Source: Nitratireductor sp. (lineage in GTDB: Bacteria > Pseudomonadota > Alphaproteobacteria > Rhizobiales > Rhizobiaceae). From it: DNA of 64,000 bases. Numbering within the stretch: position 1 is the first letter of the stretch; every line of letters starts with the position of its first letter. The position numbers and the translations under genes are program-made. This document shows positions 18,216-27,747 of the stretch, piece after piece. The notes below the pieces were generated by a model that did no database searches, had not been told where the DNA came from, and saw nothing but the letters and a program-made list of their open reading frames with translations. The stretch covers positions 199,850 to 263,849 of the forward strand of contig JACKJU010000007.1 of NCBI GenBank assembly GCA_020637805.1, given 5' to 3'.

Positions 18216-19793
18216 ATGTTCGCCCGTATCGCTATTCTCATCCTCTCGCTCGTTCTGATCATGCCGGCAGCCCGGTTTTCGCCGGCAGCCCATGCCGAGA
18301 ACACGCTGGCGGACGAATTCAGAAAGACGCTGGACGATCTGCTGGATCGCGGCAAGAATGCCATCGAGAAGGGCAGGGATGCGCTGGACGGCCAGAAGAG
18401 TGCCGGTCCGATGAAGGAACTGGAACCGCAGCGCCGGGTGCCGCAGAGCCGCGAACAGGTGAATTTCTCCTTCGCACCCCTTGTCCGGCAGGTGGCACCA
18501 TCGGTCGTCAACGTCTATGCCGCCAGGCGCGTTGTCCAGCGTTCTCCGTTCGAGGGAGATCCGTTCTTTGAGCGCTTCTTTGGCGGCAAAAGCCCGTTCG
18601 GGCGCCCGCAGGAGCGCACCCAGCAATCTCTCGGGTCGGGTGTTATCGTTTCCGAGGATGGCGTGGTGATCACCAACAATCACGTCATCAACGGCATGGA
18701 AGAGGTAAAGATCGCGCTCAACGATGGCAGCGAATACGAGTGCGACATCGTGCTCAAGGACGAGAAGTCTGATCTCGCCGTCCTCAAGGTGAAGGAACCC
18801 GGCAGCAAGTTCCAGCCGATCACGCTCGGCAATTCCGACAACGTGGAGGTGGGCGATCTGGTGCTTGCCATCGGCAACCCGTTCGGTGTTGGCCAGACGG
18901 TGACAAGCGGTATCGTGTCCGCTGTCGCGCGCTCGCGCGTGGGCATCAATGATTTCGACTTCTTCATCCAGACAGACGCCGCGATCAACCCCGGCAATTC
19001 CGGTGGCGCGCTGATCGACATGCAGGGCAGGCTGATCGGCATCAACACGGCTATCTATTCGCGCTCGGGCGGATCGAACGGTATCGGCTTCGCCATTCCC
19101 GCAAACATGGCCAAGGTCGTGATCCGGTCCGGTCTTTCGGGTTCCGCCAGCGTTGAGCGTCCATGGATCGGTGCTGATTTCCAGGACGTGACGGCGGATA
19201 TCGCCGAAAGCCTGGGCATGCGCCGGCCACAGGGAGTATTGGTCTCCACAGTCTATCCGGATGGTCCTGCCGAGCGTGCAGGCCTGAAGCCGGGCGACGT
19301 CCTGCTTGGCGTCAACAACAACATCATTACCAACGTGGATGCACTCGGCTACCGGCTCGATACGCTGGGAATAGGCAACACAGCCGAAATCACGGTGATC
19401 TCGTCGCGCAAGCGCAAGACGGTCAAGATCAAGCTTGAGAAGGCCCCGGAAACCGTCCCGCGCAAGCAGACCCGGCTTGACGACAAGACCGTGCTCGGCG
19501 GCGCGACCGTTGCAAACCTTTCGCCTGCCGTGGCGCAGGAACTTGGCATGAGCCCGAACGCCAACGGCGTTGTCGTTCTCGATGTGGACCGCCGCTCGCG
19601 CGCCGCTGCCAACGGCGTTCGTCCCGGCGACGTCGTCCGCGCCATCAACGGCAACGAGGTCAAGGATGTTTCCGACTTGGAGCAGATGACCGGCAAGGAT
19701 TCCCGGCGCGGCTGGCAGGTACAGTTGCAGCGAGGCAACCGGCTGATCGTCTTCGAGCGCAACGGGAATTTCTTCCGGCAATACGTCCAGTAG
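18216..19793 (+). CDS. Periplasmic Do-family serine protease (DegP/DegQ type)
   Basis: Trypsin-like protease-chaperone of the periplasm that removes or refolds damaged envelope proteins. The 525-residue product has a signal peptide ending SPAAHA (about residue 27), then a protease domain with the triad His156 (ITNNHVI), Asp186 (SDLAVLKV) and Ser262 (NPGNSGGALID), and two PDZ domains (about 310-400 and 430-520), the first with the DGPAERAGLKPGDVLLGVN pattern. All catalytic residues are present. Residues 30-75 form a charged linker before the protease domain. rarA follows after 57 bases and may share the transcript. Confidence 0.95.
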   Translation: MFARIAILILSLVLIMPAARFSPAAHAENTLADEFRKTLDDLLDRGKNAIEKGRDALDGQKSAGPMKELEPQRRVPQSREQVNFSFAPLVRQVAPSVVNVYAARRVVQRSPFEGDPFFERFFGGKSPFGRPQERTQQSLGSGVIVSEDGVVITNNHVINGMEEVKIALNDGSEYECDIVLKDEKSDLAVLKVKEPGSKFQPITLGNSDNVEVGDLVLAIGNPFGVGQTVTSGIVSAVARSRVGINDFDFFIQTDAAINPGNSGGALIDMQGRLIGINTAIYSRSGGSNGIGFAIPANMAKVVIRSGLSGSASVERPWIGADFQDVTADIAESLGMRRPQGVLVSTVYPDGPAERAGLKPGDVLLGVNNNIITNVDALGYRLDTLGIGNTAEITVISSRKRKTVKIKLEKAPETVPRKQTRLDDKTVLGGATVANLSPAVAQELGMSPNANGVVVLDVDRRSRAAANGVRPGDVVRAINGNEVKDVSDLEQMTGKDSRRGWQVQLQRGNRLIVFERNGNFFRQYVQ

Positions 19794-19850
19794 GAGTGAA
19801 GCCGGAACTGCATTCCGGTGAGGAATGCGGGAAACAGTGGAGAGGACCAG

Positions 19851-21179
19851 TTGGCCGATCTGTTTGGCAGTGGGGAAGCGGCCGCAAGCGGCGCAGGAGA
19901 AAAGGCAGGCTATCGCCCGCTGGCCGACAGACTACGTCCGCAGCGGCTAGCCGATGTCACCGGACAGGATCACCTGACGGGACCCGATGGTGCGCTGACC
20001 CGCATGATCCGCTCGCACAGTCTCGGAAATCTGGTCTTCTGGGGGCCGCCCGGGACCGGCAAGACGACAGTCGCGCGCCTGCTCGCCGGTGAGACCGGGT
20101 TGGAATTCCAGCAGATTTCGGCGATCTTTTCCGGCGTGGCCGACCTGAAGAAGGCATTCGACGCGGCGAGGATCCGGCGTGCAAACGGCAAGACGACGCT
20201 GCTCTTCGTCGACGAGATACACCGCTTCAACAAGGCCCAGCAGGACAGTTTCCTGCCGGTCATGGAAGACGGCACCATCGTTCTTGTCGGGGCTACAACC
20301 GAAAATCCCAGCTTCGAACTCAATGCGGCCCTGCTGTCGCGCGCAAGTGTTCTTACCTTCAAGCCGCATGACGCGGACAGCCTCGAGAAACTGCTTTCTC
20401 GTGCCGAGGCGCTTCAGGAGCGGCCGCTGCCGCTCGACGCCGAAGCGCGGGCCGCACTGATCCGCATGGCGGATGGCGATGGCAGGGCCGTATTGTCTCT
20501 GGCAGAGGAGGTGTGGCGCACGGCTGGCGAGGGCGAGACCTACGATGCCGGAACGCTCCAGCAAGTCCTGCAACGCCGCGCCCCGATTTACGACAAGTCC
20601 GCCGATGGTCACTACAACCTCATATCGGCGCTTCACAAGTCCGTACGCGGTTCCGATCCCGATGCGGCGCTTTATTATCTGTGCCGGATGCTGGATGCAG
20701 GCGAGGACCCGCGCTTTCTCGGCAGGCGGCTGGTGCGCATGGCATCCGAGGACATCGGCAATGCCGATCCCAATGCGCTGGTTGTGTGCAACGCCGCCAA
20801 GGATACCTATGACTTCCTGGGATCACCCGAAGGGGAACTGGCACTTGCGCAGGCCTGTGTCTATCTGGCGACCGCCCCCAAGTCGAATGCGGTCTACACC
20901 GCCTACAAGGCCGCCATGCGCGCCGCGAAAGAACATGGATCGCTGCTGCCGCCGAAACACATTCTCAATGCCCCCACCAAGCTGATGAAGGGCGAGGGCT
21001 ATGGCGACGGCTACCGTTACGACCACGACGAACCCGACGCCTTTTCCGGCCAGGACTACTTCCCGACCGAAATGGGAAGAAGGCAGTTCTACGATCCGCC
21101 TGAGCGGGGTTTCGAACGCGATATCCGCAAGCGGCTGGATTGGTGGAGCAGGCTCCGCAAGGAACGCGGTCAGGGTTGA
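19851..21179 (+). CDS. rarA: Replication-associated recombination protein A (RarA/MgsA)
   Basis: AAA+ ATPase that acts at stalled replication forks. The TTG at 19851 is preferred as start (product begins MADLF): it has GGAGAGGA just upstream, while the GTG at 19818 in the same frame has none. The 442-residue product has Walker A GPPGTGKT (65-72), Walker B LLFVDEIHRFNKAQQD, sensor VGATTENPSFELN, and the C-terminal MgsA tetramerisation region (GYRYDHDEPDAFSGQDYFP). Full-length for the family. Confidence 0.95.
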   Translation: MADLFGSGEAAASGAGEKAGYRPLADRLRPQRLADVTGQDHLTGPDGALTRMIRSHSLGNLVFWGPPGTGKTTVARLLAGETGLEFQQISAIFSGVADLKKAFDAARIRRANGKTTLLFVDEIHRFNKAQQDSFLPVMEDGTIVLVGATTENPSFELNAALLSRASVLTFKPHDADSLEKLLSRAEALQERPLPLDAEARAALIRMADGDGRAVLSLAEEVWRTAGEGETYDAGTLQQVLQRRAPIYDKSADGHYNLISALHKSVRGSDPDAALYYLCRMLDAGEDPRFLGRRLVRMASEDIGNADPNALVVCNAAKDTYDFLGSPEGELALAQACVYLATAPKSNAVYTAYKAAMRAAKEHGSLLPPKHILNAPTKLMKGEGYGDGYRYDHDEPDAFSGQDYFPTEMGRRQFYDPPERGFERDIRKRLDWWSRLRKERGQG

Positions 21180-21257
21180 ACTTCGCGGTTCACAACATTG
21201 ACCCCAGTCAATGCGGCATCTCCCGTCAGCCTCCATACTGGCTAAAATCGAGGGAGA

Positions 21258-21578
21258 ATGCTCATGATTATTCATCCGCTGCCTGCGGCTGCAAAATCGG
21301 GCCTGCGTATTCTGGCTATCGCCGCGCTTGTAATGCTGACGGTTTCACCAGCCAGCGCACAACTGGAACCGGCTTGGCTTGAGGATGTAACGGCTCAGGC
21401 TTTGATAGAGCTTGACTGTGAGGTCGCCTATTTCATGTCCACGCGTGAAGAGGAACTGGGTGGCAGGATGATGCACGAAGCACGCCTGCAATGTTCCGAT
21501 GGCCGCCAGTTCGACGCGGTGCGGATGTCTCCGGCCGAAGAATTCACCTTCAAGAAATGCGACACACAGATCTGCTGA
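21258..21578 (+). CDS. Small secreted hypothetical protein
   Basis: Product not recognised. The 106-residue protein has a clear signal peptide (basic start, hydrophobic core, ASA-Q cut near residue 34) and a mature part of ~72 residues with three Cys (CEVAYFMS, LQCSD, KKCDTQIC region gives a further C-terminal Cys). It is short and probably periplasmic. It lies between rarA and crcB on the same strand; a ribosome binding site GGGAG is at 21250-21255. Function cannot be stated. Confidence 0.75.
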   Translation: MLMIIHPLPAAAKSGLRILAIAALVMLTVSPASAQLEPAWLEDVTAQALIELDCEVAYFMSTREEELGGRMMHEARLQCSDGRQFDAVRMSPAEEFTFKKCDTQIC

Positions 21579-21733
21579 GCGGAGAAAAAGCGATTCATCT
21601 GCAAGGAGTTGCGACGCGATCCTGAATCGGGTTGGCATCCGTCTTGTGGCGGGTGGCCGTGGTGCCATGGTGCTTTGCGTCCCCGCGGCATTATCCGGTT
21701 GGACTTGCCGTGCAGTTCGGCTATCAGGTGTGA

Positions 21734-22114
21734 ATGATACATCTTCTTTACGTGGCTCTCGGTGGTGCGGTCGGCGCTTCGCTCAGGCATCTGAGTGGGC
21801 TTGCCCTTCTACGGCTGGCCGGTCCCGGATTTCCCGTAGGCACGCTGTTCGTCAACATCGTCGGTTCGCTGGTGATGGGGCTCTTCATCGGCTGGCTGGC
21901 ACGCCGCAGTGGCGGCTCCAGCACCGAATTGCGCCTGTTTGTTACAACCGGACTTCTGGGCGGTTTCACCACCTTTTCCGCCTTTTCGCTCGACGTGGCC
22001 AATCTGTGGGAGAAGGGGCAGGGCACCCTTGCCGCCTCCTACGTGCTGGCGAGCGTTTTCTTTTCGATAATGGCCGTGTTTGCGGGCCTCGCCATTGCCC
22101 GTGCCCTGGTCTGA
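21734..22114 (+). CDS. crcB: Fluoride channel CrcB/FluC
   Basis: Small membrane protein that works as a dual-topology dimer to export fluoride. The 126-residue product has four hydrophobic segments and all family motifs: GGAVGASLRH near the N-terminus, GTLFVNIVGS in TM2, and TTGLLGGFTTFSAFS in TM3. No fluoride riboswitch could be recognised in the 155 bases upstream. rluA-family gene follows after 11 bases, so the two are probably cotranscribed. Confidence 0.95.
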   Translation: MIHLLYVALGGAVGASLRHLSGLALLRLAGPGFPVGTLFVNIVGSLVMGLFIGWLARRSGGSSTELRLFVTTGLLGGFTTFSAFSLDVANLWEKGQGTLAASYVLASVFFSIMAVFAGLAIARALV

Positions 22115-22125
22115 GGGAGCAAGCC

Positions 22126-23127
22126 ATGGCAGGTGTTGAAAACAGGCGCGTGGACAGCGACGAGAACGGGATGCGGCTCGATCGCTGGTTCAAGGTCCAT
22201 TATCCGGGCCTGGGCTTCGGTCAGTTGCAGAGGCTACTTCGCTCCGGGCAGATCCGCGTCGATGGCGGGCGGGTGAAGTCGGATACGCGCGTGGCGGAAG
22301 GTCAGACGGTTCGCATTCCGCCGTCGGTGACTTCGCTGGGCGAGCAGCAACCGGCACTTGATGGGCCGCTGACCCGCAACACGATCCGCGACAGGCACGA
22401 CGAAGACGTGCTGAAGGCGATGATGCTTTACGAGGATCGAAAGGTCATCGTATTCAACAAGCCGGCTGGTCTTGCCGTGCAGGGCGGCTCGGGCGTCAAC
22501 CGCCATGTCGATGGCATGCTGGAGGCGTTCCGCAACCAGAAGGGCGAGAAACCGCGCCTGGTGCACCGCATCGACCGCGACACCTCAGGCATTCTGGTTG
22601 TCGCGCGAACGCGCGGCGCGGCTGCGGCGCTGACCAAGTCCTTCCGTGCCCGCGAGACGGAGAAGGTCTACTGGGCTATCCTCAAGGGCGTGCCGAAACC
22701 CCGCGAGGGACGGATTTCGACCTGGCTGATCAAGGAGCGCCTGCCGGAGGGCGACATCATGCGTGTTGCAAAGCATGGCGAGCCCGGTGCCGACCATGCC
22801 GTGACCGACTACCGCGTGATCGAAAACTCGGGGCCAAATCTCTCCTGGGTCGAGATGAAACCCGTGACGGGGCGTACGCACCAATTGCGCGTTCATTCGG
22901 CTCATATCGGCAATCCGATCATCGGCGATCCCAAGTATTTCAACATCGAGAACTGGGAACTTCCCGGCGGCATCCAGAACAAGCTCCACCTGCATGCCCG
23001 CCGTATCCGCATACCGCATCCCGATGGCGGCATGCTGGATGTTTCTGCGCCGCTGCCGCCCCACATGCAGCAGACCTGGAACCTTCTCGGATTCGACCCG
23101 GACTCCGCCGAAGAGGACCAGGAGTAA
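22126..23127 (+). CDS. RluA-family 23S rRNA pseudouridine synthase (RluC-like)
   Basis: Converts uridine to pseudouridine in RNA. The ATG at 22126, after GAGGGAGCAAGCC, gives 333 residues: an N-terminal S4 RNA-binding domain (about 15-75, FGQLQRLLRSGQIRVDGG) and the catalytic domain with the signature HRIDRDTSG (147-155), whose Asp150 is the nucleophile. The order of domains and length fit RluC/RluD; which uridines are modified cannot be told from sequence. The same frame stays open far upstream of the start, but that part overlaps crcB and is not coding. Confidence 0.94.
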   Translation: MAGVENRRVDSDENGMRLDRWFKVHYPGLGFGQLQRLLRSGQIRVDGGRVKSDTRVAEGQTVRIPPSVTSLGEQQPALDGPLTRNTIRDRHDEDVLKAMMLYEDRKVIVFNKPAGLAVQGGSGVNRHVDGMLEAFRNQKGEKPRLVHRIDRDTSGILVVARTRGAAAALTKSFRARETEKVYWAILKGVPKPREGRISTWLIKERLPEGDIMRVAKHGEPGADHAVTDYRVIENSGPNLSWVEMKPVTGRTHQLRVHSAHIGNPIIGDPKYFNIENWELPGGIQNKLHLHARRIRIPHPDGGMLDVSAPLPPHMQQTWNLLGFDPDSAEEDQE

Positions 23128-23193
23128 TTATTTCGAAAAGTGATTCCCCGGTGGATTGACCACTGATTCGCGAAGCAGTTATAGCTATTGACC

Positions 23194-23931
23194 ATGCGGT
23201 TGGTGCTTTTCGATGCGGACGGGACTTTGGTGGATAGTCAGGCGATTATCCATGAGTCGATGCGTCTTACCTTTGCCCGTTTCGGCTATGCCGAACCGGC
23301 ATTGTTACAGACACGTTCGATCATTGGATTGACCCTCGATCGCGCAATTGCAACCATCCTCGGGCGCGAAATTGATCCCGAAATCGTCGAAATGGTGCAG
23401 GAATACAAGGATATCTATATCCAGCTTGCCCCGCGCGAGGACATGCAGACCCGCGCATTCGACGGCATTCCCGAACTGATTCACCGGCTGGCTGCCGATC
23501 CCCGCGTTGTGCTCGGCATCGTCACCGGCAAATCGCGCCGCGGCGTGGAGCGTCTGCTGGCAACCAACGGGTTCGGAAACTGTTTCGTGGTTTCGCGATG
23601 TGCAGATGATTGCCCGTCGAAACCTCATCCGGCCATGGTTCTTGAGTGTTGCGACCAGACCGGTATAGCGCCAATCAATACGCTCGTAGTAGGCGACACG
23701 AGCTTCGATATGGAGATGGCAGCGTCCGCAGGAGCCGCTGCCATCGGCGTTTCATGGGGGTATCATCCCCTGGAAAAACTGATTGCCCCCTATGTTCGTG
23801 CGGTGGTAGACACCCCCGAAGATCTCGAAGACGGGATCGTTGCCTGGAAACAGGGTTTTCGGGCTGCAGGAAGTTCGAACCGGGTAGCTGCCCTGGCCGA
23901 CGTTGCCAGGGCCCATTTTCTTTATGCGTGA
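23194..23931 (+). CDS. HAD-superfamily hydrolase (phosphoglycolate phosphatase-like)
   Basis: Probable small-molecule phosphatase with a Rossmann-like HAD core and an alpha-helical cap. Motif I DADGTLVD has the nucleophile Asp7 and acid/base Asp9; motif II is GIVTGKSRRG (Thr), then the conserved Lys in SKPHPAM and motif IV GDTSFDMEMA. The ATG at 23194 starts the 245-residue protein; a TTG two codons earlier is possible. It overlaps the next gene by eight bases. The substrate is unknown; phosphoglycolate is only a family guess. Confidence 0.9.
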   Translation: MRLVLFDADGTLVDSQAIIHESMRLTFARFGYAEPALLQTRSIIGLTLDRAIATILGREIDPEIVEMVQEYKDIYIQLAPREDMQTRAFDGIPELIHRLAADPRVVLGIVTGKSRRGVERLLATNGFGNCFVVSRCADDCPSKPHPAMVLECCDQTGIAPINTLVVGDTSFDMEMAASAGAAAIGVSWGYHPLEKLIAPYVRAVVDTPEDLEDGIVAWKQGFRAAGSSNRVAALADVARAHFLYA

Positions 23932-24700
23932 CATCTTCAGTGAGCTTGACGGCCAGACCGGCAAAAATCCGGAGCGTGCGGCACAGGAAGCCATGCGACC
24001 GCAACTTCCCAAGCGCTTCTACAAATCGGTCGAAGCGGTGGCGGAAGAGGGCGGTTTCGGCGTGCGTCTTGACGGACGCGCCGTAAGGACACCGGCGAAA
24101 TCCCTGCTTGTCCTGCCCACGCAGGCTGCCGCCGAGCTCGTTGCAGCCGAATGGGATGCGCAGGAAACGGAAATCGATCCGGCAACCATGCCTGCAACGC
24201 GCATCGCAAATACGGCAATCGATGGCATCACGGGCAATGAGCAGGCCGTTCTGGAGGATGTGCTCAAGTTCGCATCCGGAGATCTCGTCTTTTACCGCGC
24301 CGGCCATCCGCAGGAACTGGTTGCCAGGCAGCAGGAAACTTGGGATCCGATACTCGACTGGGTGGCGCAGGAAACCGGCGCACGCTTCGAGATCGGTGAG
24401 GGGATCATGCATATCGAGCAACCGCGCGAGGCAATAAGCCTTTTCGGCGCGAGGCTCGCGAAGCACTCGGACCCATTGCGCCTTGCCTGCCTGCACACCT
24501 TCACCACGCTTACCGGTTCCGCGCTGATCGCGCTTGCATTGGCCGAAAATGCCCTGACCTTGGAACAAGCTTGGGCTGCCGGGCACGTGGACGAGGACTG
24601 GAACATCTCTTTGTGGGGTGAGGACTACGAGGCCGCCAAGCGGCGGGAGTTGCGTCTGGCCGAGATGAAGGCAGCCCACGACATGTTCGTCAGGGTCTGA
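23924..24700 (+). CDS. ATP12-family F1-ATPase assembly chaperone
   Basis: ATP12 proteins assist assembly of the F1-ATPase alpha subunit in mitochondria and are widespread in alphaproteobacteria. The 258-residue product has the family landmarks RFYKSVEAVAEEGGFGVRLD near the start, the LPTQAAAELVAAEWDAQ segment, TRIANTAIDGI, and a C-terminal helical part ending AAHDMFVRV. The start ATG (23924) lies inside the HAD gene, so translation is coupled. Full-length. Confidence 0.92.
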   Translation: MRDIFSELDGQTGKNPERAAQEAMRPQLPKRFYKSVEAVAEEGGFGVRLDGRAVRTPAKSLLVLPTQAAAELVAAEWDAQETEIDPATMPATRIANTAIDGITGNEQAVLEDVLKFASGDLVFYRAGHPQELVARQQETWDPILDWVAQETGARFEIGEGIMHIEQPREAISLFGARLAKHSDPLRLACLHTFTTLTGSALIALALAENALTLEQAWAAGHVDEDWNISLWGEDYEAAKRRELRLAEMKAAHDMFVRV

Positions 24701-24704
24701 GGAC

Positions 24705-25682
24705 GTGGTTCGAGTATCGAACCGCAAGAGCGTTGGGCCGCATCTGCTGGCCGGCGGGCCGCAGCCGAATACTTCCAACGATACGACACGCGCCATGATC
24801 ATCATGACGCTGGGCATGCTTGTCGTGCCGCTGATGGACGTTCTGGCCAAGAACCTCTCGACCAATCACGCGGTTGGTCCGGTCACGATCACCTTCATTC
24901 GCTTCGTCGGCCAGGCCGTCCTCTTGGCGATGGTCATTCCTTTCACGATCGGTGCACGGAAGATCATGAGCAAGCGGCCCGGTCTCAACATTCTGCGCGG
25001 CGTGCTCGTCGGCTGCGCCGTGTCGCTGTTCTTCACCACCGTCAAGTACATGCCGCTCGCCGACGCCATTGCGATCTTCTTCGTCGAGCCGATGGTGCTG
25101 ATATTGCTGTCTGCGGTATTTCTGCGCGAATTCGTTGGCTGGCGCCGTGCGGTCGCGTCGATGTTCGGGTTTTTCGGCGCGCTGCTGATCATCCAGCCCA
25201 GCTATGAAATCTTCGGCGCCATTTCCCTCATGCCGCTTGGAACGGCAACCTTCTTTGCCATCTATCTTCTGGTTTCCAAAAAGGCGGGCGTCCAGGACCA
25301 TCCGCTGACGATGCAGCTCTGGGCAGGAATAGGTGGTGCAATGGTCTGCAGCGTCATCTTGCTCGCGGCACCGCTAACGGGCATCGAGGACATGGCATTC
25401 CGGCTTCCCATAACCGAACCGGTGGTCTGGCAACTGGCAGGCGTCATCCTCATCGCCACCGTCGCACATCTGCTGATCGTGATGGCCTTCACGAAAGCAG
25501 ATGCGTCGATCCTGGCACCATTCCAGTATCTGGAAATCGTGACCATGACGATTGCGGGCTATATGATCTTTGGTGAATTCCCGACACCGGCGAAATGGCT
25601 TGGCATCGCGATCATCATCGGATCGGGCCTCTTCATCTTCCTGCGCGAGCGGCGATTATCGCGCGGCAATGGTAGCGTTTAA
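24705..25682 (+). CDS. DMT-superfamily (EamA) membrane transporter
   Basis: Probable drug/metabolite transporter with two EamA repeats and ten membrane segments in 325 residues. The cytosolic N-terminus is ~30 residues (start GTG, four bases after the ATP12 stop with GAGGAC as ribosome binding site). The first repeat begins MIIMTLGMLVVPLMDVLAKN and includes the FIRFVGQAVLLAMV helix; the second ends GSGLFIFLRERR. Substrate is unknown. The tight spacing suggests one transcript with the HAD and ATP12 genes. Confidence 0.88.
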   Translation: MVRVSNRKSVGPHLLAGGPQPNTSNDTTRAMIIMTLGMLVVPLMDVLAKNLSTNHAVGPVTITFIRFVGQAVLLAMVIPFTIGARKIMSKRPGLNILRGVLVGCAVSLFFTTVKYMPLADAIAIFFVEPMVLILLSAVFLREFVGWRRAVASMFGFFGALLIIQPSYEIFGAISLMPLGTATFFAIYLLVSKKAGVQDHPLTMQLWAGIGGAMVCSVILLAAPLTGIEDMAFRLPITEPVVWQLAGVILIATVAHLLIVMAFTKADASILAPFQYLEIVTMTIAGYMIFGEFPTPAKWLGIAIIIGSGLFIFLRERRLSRGNGSV

Positions 25683-25767
25683 CGCTTCGCTAACCATAGT
25701 GCTTGGCAATTCTGAAAGCCTGTCCGGTTAGACTTGCCACCGGATAACGCCATTCGGGACAAGCACC

Positions 25768-26784
25768 ATGCACGACATTGCCAATCATTATGCCGACCTA
25801 CTTGCCGAACCGGGCAGGATCTCCGCCGAAGACGTGCGTCGCTTTCGCCGCGACGTGTTCATCGATGGCGTGGTGAGCCAGCCCGAGGCTGAAGGCGTTT
25901 TCGCGATGAATAACGCGGTCGCCAGCAAGTGCGAGGAATGGAATGAATTCTTCGTGGAGGCCATGGTCGACTACACGGTCAACCAGGCGGAGCCGCGCGG
26001 CTATCTGAGCCTTGCCAACGCGGAATGGCTGATCGATCGCATTTCGCATGACAGCGTTGTGGACAGCGCGACCGAGCTTGAACTGCTCGTCAAGGTCATG
26101 GCCAAGGCGCGCGCCTGCCCGGAAAAGATCGTCCGTTTCGCACTGTCACAGATCGTTTACGCGGTCCTTGAAGGCGAGGGGCCGCTGGCGCGTTCCGGAG
26201 AACTTGTTCCAGGCGTCATTGGCGATGCCGAGGTCGAGCTTCTGCGTACGGTTCTCTTTGCCATCGGGGGCGATGGCGGCATTTCGATTTCACGCGCCGA
26301 GGCCGAGATACTGATGGATCTCAACGGAAAGACCGATCCCGAACAGAATTCTCCGGCCTGGCAGGATCTGTTTGTTCGCGCCACGGCGAACTATCTTATG
26401 TCTCTTTCAATGGCCCGGCCGCCAAGCCGTGCCGAGGCACTGGCGCGACAGGAATGGCTGGAGGATACCGAAGTTGACACCGGCGGGTTCCTTTCGAACA
26501 CGCTTGCCGGTTTCGGCAAGATGTTCAGCCGGGATTTCTTCGATGACGTCTTCACCGATGCCCATGTACAGCTGGAACGGGCATGGCGCGAGGAAAACGA
26601 GCGGCGCGCGGTTCAGTCCGTCTATGCCAACGAGATCGACAATGGCGAGGCGCACTGGCTGGTGGAGCGCATCCGCCGCGACGGTGCCTTTGACGTGAAC
26701 GAACGTGCTCTGGTCGAGTTCATCCGCGCAAACAGTGATTCAGTCGATCCGGCGCTGCAGGAACTCTTTGACCGCGTGGCCTGA
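25768..26784 (+). CDS. Unknown 338-residue protein with internal repeats
   Basis: No function can be assigned. The protein is acidic, has no signal peptide and no membrane segment, so it is probably cytoplasmic. An internal repeat is visible: DGVVSQPEAEGVFAMNNA with W..FFVEAMVDYTV (about 33-73), DGGISISRAEAEILMDLN with W.DLFVRATANYLM (about 170-211), and a shorter DNGEAHWLVERIRRDGAFDV at the C-terminus (about 290). The D-G-x-(5)-E-A spacing recalls TerB-like helical repeats, but this is a weak guess. It stands alone between the EamA transporter and lipB, which is on the other strand. Confidence 0.85.
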   Translation: MHDIANHYADLLAEPGRISAEDVRRFRRDVFIDGVVSQPEAEGVFAMNNAVASKCEEWNEFFVEAMVDYTVNQAEPRGYLSLANAEWLIDRISHDSVVDSATELELLVKVMAKARACPEKIVRFALSQIVYAVLEGEGPLARSGELVPGVIGDAEVELLRTVLFAIGGDGGISISRAEAEILMDLNGKTDPEQNSPAWQDLFVRATANYLMSLSMARPPSRAEALARQEWLEDTEVDTGGFLSNTLAGFGKMFSRDFFDDVFTDAHVQLERAWREENERRAVQSVYANEIDNGEAHWLVERIRRDGAFDVNERALVEFIRANSDSVDPALQELFDRVA

Positions 26785-26786
26785 GT

Positions 26787-27530
26787 TCACTCGACTGCTC
26801 CGAATATCTTTTCGAAATTGCGTTTGAGCGCAATATCGAGGTCATGCATCGTGACGGGCAGGCCAAGGTCGACAAGGCTGGTCACGCCATGTCCCTCCAC
26901 GCCGCAGGGCACGATGCCGTCGAAATGCGAGAGTTCCGGTTCGACATTGATTGCGATGCCGTGAAAGCTGACCCATTTCCTCAGTCGGATGCCTATTGCC
27001 GCGATCTTGTCCTCGCGCGGGGTGCCATCGGGCAGGGGCGCTTTTTCCGGCCGCATTACCCAGACGCCGACGCGATCTTCCCGGCGCTCGCCGCGAATGT
27101 TGAAATCGTCCAGCGTCGAAATGATCCACTCTTCAAGAGCGGCAACGAAAGCACGCACATCCTGCCTGCGGCGCGTCAGGTCGAGCATGACGTAGGCCAC
27201 GCGCTGGCCGGGCCCGTGGTAGGTGAATTCGCCGCCACGCCCTGTCTTGAATACTGGCAAACGATTGGCGTCGAGGAGGTCTTCCTCGCGCGCGCTGGTG
27301 CCAGCCGTATACAGGGCAGGGTGTTCCACCAGCCAAATGGTTTCGGGCGCATTTCCGGCGCGGATGCCGGCCGCCAGTTCTTCCATTTGGCTTACCGCTT
27401 CCTCATATGCCACCAGTCCGTCAGCCACCTGCCAGCGAACCGGCGGTGATGCGGTTTCCGGCAGAAAGCTTCCGCCTTGTCCGTCCCGGCCAGCCGATGC
27501 AGGCTTGTGCCTTGTTCCGGCTGCGGTCAT
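26787..27530 (-). CDS. lipB: Octanoyl-[acyl-carrier-protein]:protein transferase LipB
   Basis: LipB moves octanoate from ACP to the lipoyl domains of 2-oxoacid dehydrogenases and GcvH. The family core starts at VRWQVADGLVAYEEAVSQME (about residue 31) and includes TGRGGEFTYHGPGQRVAYVM and the catalytic Lys185 (IRLRKWVSFHG) and Cys209 (GIVPCGVEGHG). The start at 27530, preceded by GGACAACAGCGAA, gives 247 residues with a ~30-residue N-terminal extension that may be partly untranslated if a later start is used. Convergent with the unknown gene before it, with only two bases between the stops. Confidence 0.95.
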   Translation of the reverse strand: MTAAGTRHKPASAGRDGQGGSFLPETASPPVRWQVADGLVAYEEAVSQMEELAAGIRAGNAPETIWLVEHPALYTAGTSAREEDLLDANRLPVFKTGRGGEFTYHGPGQRVAYVMLDLTRRRQDVRAFVAALEEWIISTLDDFNIRGERREDRVGVWVMRPEKAPLPDGTPREDKIAAIGIRLRKWVSFHGIAINVEPELSHFDGIVPCGVEGHGVTSLVDLGLPVTMHDLDIALKRNFEKIFGAVE

Positions 27531-27747
27531 TTCGCTGTTGTCCACGCCAAAGCCTCGAAACAGGAGCGGTCCGGTCTTGCCTGATACCCCTGAACCACCG
27601 GATCGGCACGTTGGGGAAGAGACCAGAACACTCCGCAAAAAAATATGGGAGCAGGCAATCTGCCCCTTGTTTGCTCATCATTCATTTGCTACATGCGGCG
27701 GGTCCGATGCAAGGGGAATTGCCTTGCTTTCCTTCGGGCATTTCAGT

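Noticed and set aside
18123..19781. 552-codon open frame opposite the Deg protease
   Set aside because: Complementary shadow; the plus strand has the catalytic triad and PDZ domains.
21579..21733. Possible fluoride riboswitch before crcB
   Set aside because: The expected conserved GATGG/TTCC and pseudoknot elements were not found.
21499..22125. Upstream extension of the pseudouridine synthase frame
   Set aside because: It overlaps crcB in another frame and adds sequence with no family similarity; the ATG at 22126 has a good ribosome binding site.
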